This document shows positions 49,167 through 62,700 of a DNA stretch of 64,000 nucleotides, piece by piece (position 1 is the stretch's first letter; every line of letters begins with the position of its first letter). A model generated the notes under the pieces. It was given only the letters and a program-made list of their open reading frames with translations, was not told where the DNA came from and did not search any database. Source of the DNA: Arenicola marina (Eukaryota > Annelida > Polychaeta > Arenicolidae); NCBI GenBank assembly GCA_964019135.1, contig OZ025261.1, positions 35,888,820 to 35,952,819 of the forward strand. Reading direction: 5' to 3'. The position numbers and the translations under genes were made by a program.

Positions 49167-49501
49167 TTAAGGAGGTTCCCGGCATCACTGTGGCGCCATC
49201 TGGTGGACTATGCCGCTGCGATCTAGCGATAAGCTGGTACCGCCGCTCATACTCATATTTGTAAGCCGAGCGAGCGAAGTTGGGCCGCGGAACCAGCCTA
49301 ATCTGGCGAATGCTCTATTGTCCAGCGCGTCATAGTTTATTTCTTGTTTATGTAACAAAGTCGCGCAACTGATGCGCTGTAAAGGGAAATTGATAGGCAA
49401 ACGCAAATCCAAGCAAACTAAAGAACTTATTGGGATGTATAAATATATCGTTGAACGCACTGAATAGAAACAAGCCGGCAAATTACATAGCGTTGGCCAC
49501 A
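49167..49501 (+). repeat. Dispersed ~340-bp repeat, copy 2, just after Kv3 exon 2
   Basis: Same orientation and nearly full length relative to 8486-8829, with small indels (for example GCCGAGCGAGCGAAG and GTCCAGCGCG). It starts 45 bases after the proposed donor of exon 2, so it is either in intron 2 or, if exon 2 reads through, in the 3' untranslated region. Confidence 0.8.
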
Positions 49502-50099
49502 TGCCGGATACATCTAGATTAATATTCACAATTAATCTCATCTCTTATGGCCTGCCATAAAGAATATATTTGGCGGGATGACGTATACCATGCACGTGAT
49601 TGTAGCATATCATTCGGTTGCTTAGGAACTCCCATTGTGATGTCACGTTTATAACATTTTGACGTCACAACTACTCACTATGACAGCAGCCGATGGGCGG
49701 TCACCAAGAGTGCTCTGCTTGGCCACAGACATTTAGCGCGTTGCTTATAAATTAACTTTAATTTGAAGCCTACATCCAGTGTTAACATTGAGTAACTTAT
49801 TTGTTAATTTTGTGGTGCAGTTAATTTAATTATTAAAGACATGACATAATAGGCTCCGACCTATCTTTGCTTAAATATATTTATGTACAGCTGATATTTA
49901 CTCCGAATACGAAAACGTCTCATGGGGACTGTTACGCGAAATGAAAGTCCTAAGCCTATGCTTGAAATGGACTTTGAATATGCATGCATATTACCTGAGG
50001 AGCTCGCTTGCGCTCGCTATTATGGAGCAAGTGGAGTATGATTGGTTAGGTGATGTAACACTGAGAACAGACAGGTTGTGTTTGTTGGTTGCTAATGAT
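49502..50099. other. Non-coding DNA between the dispersed repeat and the large array
   Basis: No further Kv3 exon is recognised. Two TGACGTCA/TGATGTCAC-like motifs lie at about 49640-49668. Confidence 0.4.
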
Positions 50100-50737
50100 G
50101 TGTGGAAGGTCGTGCTCTAAATGTTGGTCGCCAGGAGAGTTTGGAGGATGGCCGTGCTCGCACTGGTGGTTGCTATGGTAATATACATGAACAGGGCGCT
50201 CGAATGCGGGGAAGCCTGAGATTATATGGGGGAATTGATGCGTTAGGATTGTGGGCTGCTACAGAATTGTGGATAAAAGGACAGATTGTTGGTTGCTAAG
50301 TTAGCGTGGATCGCACTCGAAAAGTAGATTGCTAAAGGAAGCACTCACATTGTTGGTTGCTAAGGAAATCTGGATAAAGAAAGAAATATTGGTGGTTGCA
50401 AAGGCAAGATGGATAAATGAAGCACTCACATTGTTGGTTGCTTAGGAAATCTGTATAAAGGAAACAATCGTATTGTTGGTTGCTAAGGCAATATGAATAA
50501 AGGAAGCACCCATATTGTTGGTTGCTAAGGATGTCTGAATGGAGGAAATAATCCCATAGTCAGTCGCTAAGATGTTATTATTGAAAAATAATCAAATCGC
50601 ATTTCTACGTAAAGAGCGACCGCTTATGTGGTTTCCATGGTAGTATCGTACAAAGAAACACTTCGATTATTGGTTGCTAAGGTAGTGTGACAAACAAATG
50701 ATTGGGGTGGTGGTTCATTAGAAGTTCTGGTAGAAAG
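50100..50737. repeat. Degenerate ~41-bp repeat, possible ancestor of the 26-bp array
   Basis: The motif TTGTTGGTTGCTAAGG recurs (about 50287, 50351, 50392, 50432, 50473 and 50515) at roughly 41-base spacing, followed by an AT-rich part with ATAAAGGAAGCAC. The core TGGTTGCTAAGG resembles TGGTTATTAAGATGGG of the following 26-bp array, and the last diverged copies run straight into it. Confidence 0.65.
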
Positions 50738-53700
50738 ATAGGAACGGGCGGCTGGTTATTAAGATGGGAACGGGCGCCTGGTTATTAAGATGGGAACGGG
50801 CGCCTGGTTATTAAGATGGGAACGGGCGCCTGGTTATTAAGATGGGAACGGGCGGCTGGTTATTAAGATGGGAACAGGCGGCTGGTTATTAAGATGGGAA
50901 CGGGCGGCTGGTTATTAAGATGGGAACGGGCGGCTGGTTATTAAGATGGGAACAGGCGGCTGGTTATTAAGATGGGAACGGGCGGCTGGTTATTAAGATG
51001 GGAACGGGCGGCTGGTTATTAAGATGGGAACGGGCTGCTGGTTATTAAGATGGGAACGGGCGCCTGGTTATTAAGATGGGAACGGGCGGCTGGTTATTAA
51101 GATGGGAACGGGCGGCTGGTTATGAAGATGGGAACGGGCGGCCGCTTATTAAGATGGGAACGGGCGGCTGGTTATTAAGATGGGAACGGGCGCCTGGTTA
51201 TTAAGATGGGAACGGGCGGCTGGTTATTAAGATGGGAACGGGCGGCTGGTTATTAAGATGGGAACGGGCGCCTGGTTATTAAGATGGGAATGGGCGGCTT
51301 GTTATTTAGATGGGAACGGGCACCTGGTTATTAAGATGGAAACGGGCACCTGGTTATTAAGATGGGAACGGGCGGCTGGTTATTAAGATGGGAACGGGCG
51401 GTTGGTTATTAAGATGGGAACGGGCGGCTGGTTATTAAGATGGGAACTGGCGGCTGGTTATTAAGATGGGAACGGGCGGCTGGTTATTAAGTAGGGAACG
51501 GGCGGCTGGTTATTAAGTTGGGAACGGGCGGCTGGTTATGAAGATAGGAACGGGCGGCTGGTTATTAAGATGGGAACGGGCGGCTGGTTATTAAGATGGG
51601 AACGGGCGGCTGGTTATGAAGATGGGAACGGGCGGTTGGTTACTAAGATGGGAACGAGCGGCTGGTTATTAAGATGGGAGCGGGCGGCTGGTTATTAAGA
51701 TGGGAACGGGCGGCTGGTCATTAAGATGGGAACGGGCGGCTGGTTATTAAGATGGGAACGGGCAGCTAGTCATTAAGATGGGAACGGGCGGCTGGTCATT
51801 AAGATGGGAACGGGCGGCTGGTTATCAAGATGGGAACGGGCGGCTGGTTATTAAGATGGAAACGGGCACCTGGTTATTAAGATGGGAACAGGCGGCTGGT
51901 TATTAAGATGGGAACGGGCGGTTGGTTATTAAGATGGGAACGGGCGGCTGGTTATTAAGATGGGAACTGGCGGCTGGTTATTAAGATGGGAACGGGCGGC
52001 TGGTTATTAAGATGGGAACGGGCGGCTGGTTATTAAGATGGGAACGGGAGGCTGGTTATTAAGTAGGGAACGGGCGGCTGGTTATTAAGATGGGAACGGG
52101 CGGCTGGTTATTAAGATGGGAACGGGCGGCTGGTTATTAAGATGGGAACGGGAGGCTGGTTATTAAGATGGGAACGGGCGGCTGGTTATTAAGATGGGAA
52201 CGGGCGGCTGGTTATTAAGATGGGAGCGGGCGGCTGGTTATTAAGTTGGGAACGGGCGGCTGGTTATGAAGATAGGAACGGGCGGCTGGTTATTAAGATG
52301 GGAACGGGCGCCTGGTTATTAAGATGGAAACGGGCACCTGGTTATTAAGATGGGAACAGGCGGCTGGTTATTAAGATGGGAACGGGCGGTTGGTTATTAA
52401 GATGGGAACGGACGGCTGGTTATTAAGATGGGAACTGGCGGCTGATTATTAAGATGGGAACGGGCGGCTGGTTATTAAGTAGGGAACGGGCGGCTGGTTA
52501 TTAAGTTGGGAACGGGCGGCTGGTTATGAAGATAGGAACGGGCGGCTGGTTATTAAGATGGGAACGGGTGGCTGGTTATTAAGATGGGAACGGGTGGCTG
52601 GTTATGAAGATGGGAACGGGCGGTTGGTTATTAAGATGGGAACGAGCGGCTGGTTATTAAGATGGGAACGGGCGGCTGGTTATTAAGATGGGAACGGGCG
52701 GCTGGTTATTAAGATGGGAACGGGCGGCTGGTTATTAAGTAGGGAACGGGCGGCTGGTTATTAAGATGGGAACGGGCGGCTGGTTATTAAGTAGGGAACG
52801 GGCGGCTGGTTATTAAGATGGGAGCGGGCGGCTGGTTATTAAGTTGGGAGCGGGCGGCTGGTTATTAAGTTGGGAACGGGCGGCTGGTTATTAAGATGGG
52901 AACGGGCGGCTGGTTATTAAGGTGGGAACGGGCGGCTGGTTATTAAGATGGGAACGGGCGGCTGGTTATTAAGATGGGAACGGGCGGCTGGTTATTAAGA
53001 TGGGAGCGGGCGGCTGGTTATTAAGTTGGGAACGGGCGGCTGGTTATGAAGATAGGAACGGGCGGCTGGTCATTAAGATGGGAACGGGCGGCTGGTCATT
53101 AAGATGGGAACGGGCGGCTGGTTATTAAGATGGGAACGGGCGCCTGGTTATTAAGATGGGAACGGGCGGCTGGTTATTAAGATGGGAACGGGCGGCTGGT
53201 TATTAAGATGGGAACGGGCGCCTGGTTATTAAGATGGGAATGGGCGGCTTGTTATTAAGATGGGAACGGGCACCTGGTTATTAAGATGGAAACGGGCACC
53301 TGGTTATTAAGATGGGAACGGGCGGCTGGTTATTAAGATGGGAACGGGCGGTTGGTTATTAAGATGGGAACGGGCGGCTGGTTATTAAGATGGGAACTGG
53401 CGGCTGGTTATTAAGATAGGAACGGGCGGCTGGTTATTAAGTAGGGAACGGGCGGCTGGTTATTAAGTTGGGAACGGGCGGCTGGTTATATAGATAGGAA
53501 CGGGCGGCTGGTTATTAAGATGGGAACGGGCGGCTGGTTATTAAGATGGGAACGGGCGGCTGGTTATGAAGATGGGAACGGGCGGTTGGTTACTAAGATG
53601 GGAACGAGCGGCTGGTTATTAAGATGGGAGCGGGCGGCTGGTTATTAAGATGGGAACGGGCGGCTGGTCATTAAGATGGGAACGGGCGGCTGGTTATTAA

Positions 53701-56700
53701 GATGGGAACGGGCAGCTAGTCATTAAGATGGGAACGGGCGGCTGGTCATTAAGATGGGAACGGGCGGCTGGTTATCAAGATGGGAACGGGCGGCTGGTTA
53801 TTAAGATCGGAACGGGCGGCTGGTTATTAAGATGGGAACGGGCGGCTGGTTATTAAGATGGGAACGGGCGGCTGGTTATTAAGTAGGGAACGGGCGGCTG
53901 GTTATTAAGATGGGAACGGGCGGCTGGTTATTAAGTAGGGAACGGGCGGCTGGTTATTAAGATGGGAGCGGGCGGCTGGTTATTAAGTTGGGAGCGGGCG
54001 GCTGGTTATTAAGTTGGGAACGGGCGGCTGGTTATTAAGATGGGAACGGGCGGCTGGTTATTAAGGTGGGAACGGGCGGCTGGTTATTAAGATGGGAACG
54101 GGCGGCTGGTTATTAAGATGGGAACGGGCGGCTGGTTATTAAGATGGGAGCGGGCGGCTGGTTATTAAGTTGGGAACGGGCGGCTGGTTATGAAGATAGG
54201 AACGGGCGGCTGGTCATTAAGATGGGAACGGGCGGCTGGTCATTAAGATGGGAACGGGCGGCTGGTTATTAAGATGGGAACGGGCGCCTGGTTATTAAGA
54301 TGGGAACGGGCGGCTGGTTATTAAGATGGGAACGGGCGGCTGGTTATTAAGATGGGAACGGGCGCCTGGTTATTAAGATGGGAATGGGCGGCTTGTTATT
54401 AAGATGGGAACGGGCACCTGGTTATTAAGATGGAAACGGGCACCTGGTTATTAAGATGGGAACGGGCGGCTGGTTATTAAGATGGGAACGGGCGGTTGGT
54501 TATTAAGATGGGAACGGGCGGCTGGTTATTAAGATGGGAACTGGCGGCTGGTTATTAAGATAGGAACGGGCGGCTGGTTATTAAGTAGGGAACGGGCGGC
54601 TGGTTATTAAGTTGGGAACGGGCGGCTGGTTATGAAGATAGGAACGGGCGGCTGGTTATTAAGATGGGAACGGGCGGCTGGTTATTAAGATGGGAACGGG
54701 CGGCTGGTTATGAAGATGGGAACGGGCGGTTGGTTACTAAGATGGGAACGAGCGGCTGGTTATTAAGATGGGAGCGGGCGGCTGGTTATTAAGATGGGAA
54801 CGGGCGGCTGGTCATTAAGATGGGAACGGGCGGCTGGTTATTAAGATGGGAACGGGCAGCTAGTCATTAAGATGGGAACGGGCGGCTGGTCATTAAGATG
54901 GGAACGGGCGGCTGGTTATCAAGATGGGAACGGGCGGCTGGTTATTAAGATGGAAACGGGCACCTGGTTATTAAGATGGGAACAGGCGGCTGGTTATTAA
55001 GATGGGAACGGGCGGTTGGTTATTAAGATGGGAACGGGCGGCTGGTTATTAAGATGGGAACTGGCGGCTGGTTATTAAGATGGGAACGGGCGGCTGGTTA
55101 TTAAGATGGGAACGGGCGGCTGGTTATTAAGATGGGAACGGGAGGCTGGTTATTAAGTAGGGAACGGGCGGCTGGTTATTAAGATGGGAACGGGCGGCTG
55201 GTTATTAAGATGGGAACGGGCGGCTGGTTATTAAGATGGGAACGGGAGGCTGGTTATTAAGATGGGAACGGGCGGCTGGTTATTAAGATGGGAACGGGCG
55301 GCTGGTTATTAAGATGGGAGCGGGCGGCTGGTTATTAAGTTGGGAACGGGCGGCTGGTTATTAAGATGGGAACGGGCGGCTGGTTATTAAGATGGGAACG
55401 GGCGGCTGGTTATTAAGATGGGAACGGGCGGCTGGTTATGAAGATGGGAACGGGCGGTTGGTTACTAAGATGGGAACGAGCGGCTGGTTATTAAGATGGG
55501 AGCGGGCGGCTGGTTATTAAGATGGGAACGGGCGGCTGGTCATTAAGATGGGAACGGGCGGCTGGTTATTAAGATGGGAACGGGCAGCTAGTCATTAAGA
55601 TGGGAACGGGCGGCTGGTCATTAAGATGGGAACGGGCGGCTGGTTATCAAGATGGGAACGGGCGGCTGGTTATTAAGATGGAAACGGGCACCTGGTTATT
55701 AAGATGGGAACAGGCGGCTGGTTATTAAGATGGGAACGGGCGGTTGGTTATTAAGATGGGAACGGGCGGCTGGTTATTAAGATGGGAACTGGCGGCTGGT
55801 TATTAAGATGGGAACGGGCGGCTGGTTATTAAGATGGGAACGGGCGGCTGGTTATTAAGATGGGAACGGGAGGCTGGTTATTAAGTAGGGAACGGGCGGC
55901 TGGTTATTAAGATGGGAACGGGCGGCTGGTTATTAAGATGGGAACGGGCGGCTGGTTATTAAGATGGGAACGGGAGGCTGGTTATTAAGATGGGAACGGG
56001 CGGCTGGTTATTAAGATGGGAACGGGCGGCTGGTTATTAAGATGGGAGCGGGCGGCTGGTTATTAAGTTGGGAACGGGCGGCTGGTTATTAAGATGGGAA
56101 CGGGCGGCTGGTTATTAAGTAGGGAACGGGCGGCTGGTTATTAAGATGGGAGCGGGCGGCTGGTTATTAAGTTGGGAGCGGGCGGCTGGTTATTAAGTTG
56201 GGAACGGGCGGCTGGTTATTAAGATGGGAACGGGCGGCTGGTTATTAAGGTGGGAACGGGCGGCTGGTTATTAAGATGGGAGCGGGCGGCTGGTTATTAA
56301 GATGGGAACGGGCGGCTGGTTATTAAGATGGGAACGGGCGGCTGGTTATTAAGATGGGAGCGGGCGGCTGGTTATTAAGTTGGGAACGGGCGGCTGGTTA
56401 TGAAGATAGGAACGGGCGGCTGGTCATTAAGATGGGAACGGGCGGCTGGTCATTAAGATGGGAACGGGCGGCTGGTTATTAAGATGGGAACGGGCGCCTG
56501 GTTATTAAGATGGAAACGGGCACCTGGTTATTAAGATGGGAACAGGCGGCTGGTTATTAAGATGGGAACGGGCGCCTGGTTATTAAGATGGGAACGGGCG
56601 GTTGGTTATTAAGATGGGAACGGGCGGCTGGTTATTAAGATGGAAACGGGCACCTGGTTATTAAGATGGGAACAGGCGGCTGGTTATTAAGATGGGAACG

Positions 56701-59700
56701 GGCGGTTGGTTATTAAGATGGGAACGGGCGGCTGGTTATTAAGATGGGAACGGGCGCCTGGTTATTAAGATGGGAACAGGCGGCTGGTTATTAAGATGGG
56801 AACGGGCGGCTGGTTATTAAGATGGGAACAGGCGGCTGGTTATTAAGATGGGAACGGGCGGTTGGTTATTAAGATGGGAACGGGCGGCTGGTTATTAAGA
56901 TGGGAACGGGCGCCTGGTTATTAAGATGGAAACGGGCACCTGGTTATTAAGATGGGAACAGGCGGCTGGTTATTAAGATGGGAACGGGCGGTTGGTTATT
57001 AAGATGGGAACGGGAGGCTGGTTATTAAGATGGGAACGGGCGGCTGGTTATTTAGATGGGAACGGGCGGCTGGTTATTAAGTAGGGAACGGGCGGCTGGT
57101 TATTAAGTTGGGAACGGGCGGCTGGTTATGAAGATAGGAACGGGCGGCTGGTTATTAAGATGGGAACGGGTGGCTGGTTATTAAGATGGGAACGGGTGGC
57201 TGGTTATGAAGATGGGAACGGGCGGTTGGTTATTAAGATGGGAACGAGCGGCTGGTTATTAAGTAGGGAACGGGCGGCTGGTTATTAAGATGGGAACGGG
57301 CGCCTGGTTATTAAGATGGGAACGGGCGGCTGGTTATTAAGATGGGAACTGGCGGCTGGTTATTAAGATGGGAACGGGCGGCTGGTTATTAAGATGGGAA
57401 CGGGCGGCTGGTTATTAAGATGGGAACGGGCGGCTGGTTATTAAGTAGGGAACGGGCGGCTGGTTATTAAGATGGGAACGGGCGGCTGGTTATTAAGTAG
57501 GGAACGGGCGGCTGGTTATTAAGATGGGAGCGGGCGGCTGGTTATTAAGTTGGGAGCGGGCGGCTGGTTATTAAGTTGGGAACGGGCGGCTGGTTATTAA
57601 GATGGGAACGGGCGGCTGGTTATTAAGGTGGGAACGGGCGGCTGGTTATTAAGATGGGAGCGGGCGGCTGGTTATTAAGATGGGAACGGGCGGCTGGTTA
57701 TTAAGATGGGAACGGGCGGCTGGTTATTAAGATGGGAGCGGGCGGCTGGTTATTAAGTTGGGAACGGGCGGCTGGTTATGAAGATAGGAACGGGCGGCTG
57801 GTCATTAAGATGGGAACGGGCGGCTGGTCATTAAGATGGGAACGGGCGGCTGTTTATTAAGATGGAAACGGGCACCTGGTTATTAAGATGGGAACAGGCG
57901 GCTGGTTATTAAGATGGGAACGGGCGCCTGGTTATTAAGATGGGAACGGGCGGTTGGTTATTAAGATGGGAACGGGCGGCTGGTTATTAAGATGGAAACG
58001 GGCACCTGGTTATTAAGATGGGAACAGGCGGCTGGTTATTAAGATGGGAACGGGCGGTTGGTTATTAAGATGGGAACGGGCGGCTGGTTATTAAGATGGG
58101 AACGGGCGCCTGGTTATTAAGATGGGAACAGGCGGCTGGTTATTAAGATGGGAACGGGCGGCTGGTTATTAAGATGGGAACAGGCGGCTGGTTATTAAGA
58201 TGGGAACGGGCGGTTGGTTATTAAGATGGGAACGGGCGGCTGGTTATTAAGATGGGAACGGGCGCCTGGTTATTAAGATGGAAACGGGCACCTGGTTATT
58301 AAGATGGGAACAGGCGGCTGGTTATTAAGATGGGAACGGGCGGTTGGTTATTAAGATGGGAACGGGAGGCTGGTTATTAAGATGGGAACTGGCGGCTGTT
58401 TATTTAGATGGGAACGGGCGGCTGGTTATTAAGTAGGGAACGGGCGGCTGGTTATTAAGTTGGGAACGGGCGGCTGGTTATGAAGATAGGAACGGGCGGC
58501 TGGTTATTAAGATGGGAACGGGTGGCTGGTTATTAAGATGGGAACGGGTGGCTGGTTATGAAGATGGGAACGGGCGGTTGGTTATTAAGATGGGAACGAG
58601 CGGCTGGTTATTAAGATGGGAGCGGGCGGCTGGTTATTAAGATGGGAACGGGCGGCTGGTCATTAAGATGGGAACAGGCGGCTGGTTATTAAGATGGGAA
58701 CGGGCAGCTAGTCATTAAGATGGGAACGGGCGGCTGGTCATTAAGATGGGAACGGGCGGCTGGTTATCAAGATGGGAACGGGCGGCTGGTCATTAAGATG
58801 GAAACAGGCGGCTGGTGATTAAGATGGGAACGGGCGGCTGGTTATTAGGATGTGAACTGGCGGATGGTTATTAAGATGGGAACGGGCGGCTGGTTATAAA
58901 GATGAGAACGGGCGGCTGGTTATTAAGATGGGAACAAGCGGCTGGTGATTAAGATGGGAACGGGCGGCTGGTTATTAAGATGTGAACTGGCGTCTGGTTA
59001 TTAAGATGGGAACGGGCGGCTGGTTATTAAGATGGGAACGGGCGGCTGGTTATTAAGATGGGAACGGGCGGCTGGTGATTAAGATGGGAGCGGGCGGCTG
59101 GTTATTAAGATGGGAACGGGCGGCTGGTTATTAAGTTGGGAACGGGCGGCTGGTTATTAAGATGGGAGCGGGCGGCTGGTTATTAAGATGGGAACTGGCG
59201 GCTGGTTATTAAGATGGGAGCGGGCGGCTGGTTATTAAGATGGGAACGGGCGGCTGGTTATTAAGTTGGGAACGGGCGGCTGGTTATTAAGATAGGAACG
59301 GGCGGCTGGTTATTAAGTTGGGAACGGGCGGCTGGTTATTAAGATGGGAACGGGCGACTTGTTATAAAGATGGGAGCGCGCGGCTGGTTATTAAGATGCG
59401 AACGGGCGGCTGGCTATTAAGATGGGAACGGGCGCCTGGTTATTAAGATGTGAACTGACGGCTGGTTATTAAGATGGGAACGGGCGGCTGGTGATTAAGA
59501 TGGGAACGGGCGGCTGGTTATTAAGATGGGAACGGGCGGCTGGTCATTAAGATGGGAACGGGCGGCTGGTTATTAAGATGGGAACGGGCGGCTGGTTATT
59601 AAGATGTGAACTCGCGTCTGGTTATTAAGATGCGAACGGGCGGCTGGTTATTAACATGGGAACGGGCGGCTGGTTATTAAGATGGGAACGGGCGGCTGGT

Positions 59701-62700
59701 GATTAAGATGGGAACGGGCGGCTGGCTATTAAGATGGGAACGGGCGGCTGGTTATTAAGTTGGGAACGGGCGGCTGGTTATTAAGATGGGAGCGGGCGGC
59801 TGGTTATTAAGATGGGAACTGGCGGCTGGTTATTACGATGGGAGCGGGCGGCTGGTTATTAAGATGGGAACGGGCGGCTGGTTATTAAGATGGGAACGGG
59901 CTGCTGGTTATTAAGATGGGAACGGGCGCCTGGTTATTAAGATGGGAACGGGCGGCTGGTTATGAAGATGGGAACGGGCGGCCGGTTATTAAGATGGGAA
60001 CGGGCGGCTGGTTATTAAGATGGGAACGGGCGCCTGGTTATTAAGATGGGAACGGGCGGCTGGTTATTAAGATGGGAACGGGCGGCTGGTTATTAAGATG
60101 GGAACGGGCGCCTGGTTATTAAGATGGGAATGGGCGGCTTGTTATTAAGATGGGAACGGGCACCTGGTTATTAAGATGGAAACGGGCACCTGGTTATTAA
60201 GATGGGAACGGGCGGCTGGTTATTAAGATGGGAATGGGCGGTTGGTTATTAAGATGGGAACGGGCGGCTGGTTATTAAGATGGGAACTGGCGGCTGGTTA
60301 TTAAGATGGAAACGGGCGGCTGGTTATTAAGTAGGGAACGGGCGGCTGGTTATTAAGTTGGGAACGGGCGGCTGGTTATGAAGATAGGATCGGGCGGCTG
60401 GTTATTAAGATGGGAACGGGCGGCTGGTTATTAAGATGGGAACGGGCGGTTGGTTATTAAGATGGGAACGAGCGGCTGGTTATTAAGATGGGAGCGGGCG
60501 GCTGGTGATTAAGATGGGAACGGGCGGCTGGTCATTAAGATGGGAACGGGCGGCTGGTTATTAAGATGGGAACGGGCAGCTAGTCATTAAGATGGGAACG
60601 GGCGGCTGGTCATTAAGATGGGAACGGGCGGCTGGTTATCAAGATGGGAACGGGCACCTGGTTATTAAGATGGAAACGGGCACCTGGTTATTAAGATGGG
60701 AACAGGCGGCTGGTTATTAAGATGGGAACGGGCGGTTGGTTATTGAGATGGGAACGGGCGGCTGGTTATGAAGATAGGAACGGGCGGCTGGTTATTAAGA
60801 TGGGAACGGGCGGCTGGTTATTAAGATGGGAACGGGCGGCTGGTTATGAAGATGGGAACGGGCGGTTGGTTATTAAGATGGGAACGGGCGGCTGGTTATT
60901 AAGATGGGAACGGGCTGCTGGCTGTTAAGATGGGAACGGGCGGCTGGTTATTAAGATGGGAACGGGCTGCTGGCTGTTAAGATGGGAACGGGCGGCTGGT
61001 TATGAAGATAGGAACGGGCGGCTGGTTATTAAGATGGGAACGGGCGGCTGGTTATTAAGATGGGAACGGGCGGCTGGTTATGAAGATGGGAACGGGCGGT
61101 TGGTTATTAAGATGGGAACGAGCGGCTGGTTATTAAGATGGGAGCGGGCGGCTGGTTATTAAGATGGGAACGGGCGGCTGGTGATTAAGATGGGAACGGG
61201 CGGCTGGTTATTAAGATGGGAACGGGCAGCTAGTCATTAAGATGGGAACGGGCGGCTGGTCATTAAGATGGGAACGGGCGGCTGGTTATCAAGATGGGAA
61301 CGGGCGGCTGGTCATTAAGATGGAAACAGGCGGCTGGTGATTAAGATGGGAACGGGCGGCTGGTTATTAAGATGTGAACTGGCGGCTGGTTATATAGATG
61401 GGAACGGGCGGCTGGTTATAAAGATGAGAACGGGCGGCTGGTTATTAAGATGGGAACAAGCGGCTGGTGATTAAGATGGGAACGGGCGGCTGGTTATTAA
61501 GATGTGAACTGGCGTCTGGTTATTAAGATGGGAACGGGCGGCTGGTTATTAACATGGGAACGGGCGGCTGGTTATTAAGATGGGAACGGGCGGCTGGTGA
61601 TTAAGATGGGAACGGGCGGCTGGTTATTAAGATGGGAACGGGCGGCTGGTTATTAAGTTGGGAACGGGCAACTGGTTATTAAGATGGGAGCGGGCGGCTG
61701 GTTATTAAGATGGGAACTGGCGGCTGGTTATTTAGATGGGAGCGGGCGGCTGGTTATTAAGATGGGAACGGGCGGCTGGTTATTAAGTTGGGAACGGGCG
61801 GCTGGTTATTAAGATAGGAACGGGCGGTTGTTTATTAAGTTGGGAACGGGCGGCTGGTTATTAAGATGGAAACGGGCGGCTGGTTATTAAGTATGGAACG
61901 GGCGGCTGGTTATTAAGTTGGGAACGGGCGGCTGGTTATGAAGATAGGAACGGGCGGCTGGTTATTAAGATGGGAACGGGCGGCTGGTTATTAAGATGGG
62001 AACGGGCGGCTGGTTATTAAGATGGGAACGGGCGGTTGGTTATTAAGATGGGAACGAGCGGCTGGTTATTAAGATGGGAGCGGGCGGCTGGTGATTAAGA
62101 TGGGAACGGGCGCCTGGTCATTAAGATGGGAACGGGCGGCTGGTTATTAAGATGGGAACGGGCAGCTAGTCATTAAGATGGGAACGGGCGGCTGGTCATT
62201 AAGATGGGAACGGGCGGCTGGTTATCAAGATGGGAACGGGCACCTGGTTATTGAGATGGAAACGGGCACCTGGTTATTAAGATGGGAACAGGCGGCTGGT
62301 TATTAAGATGGGAACGGGCGGTTGGTTATTGAGATGGGAACGGGCGGCTGGTTATTAAGATGGGAACTGGCGGCTGGTTATTAAGATGGGAACGGGCGGC
62401 TGGTTATTAAGTAGGGAACGGGCGGCTGGTTATTAAGTTGGGAACGGGCGGCCTGGTTATGAAGATAGGAACGGGCGGCTGGTTATTAAGATGGGAACGG
62501 GCGGCTGGTTATTAAGATGGGAACGGGCGGCTGGTTATGAAGATGGGAACGGGCGGTTGGTTATTAAGATGGGAACGAGCGGCTGGTTATTAAGATGGGA
62601 GCGGGCGGCTGGTTATTAAGATGGGAACCGGCGGCTGGTGATTAAGATGGGAACGGGCGGCTGGTTATTAAGATGGGAACGGGCAGCTAGTCATTAAGAT

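Noticed and set aside
60722-61162. Two 68-codon repeat-protein genes (MGTGGWLLRWERAAGY type)
   Set aside because: They are translations of the 26-bp array and open only where variants remove stops; the unit is not a multiple of three.
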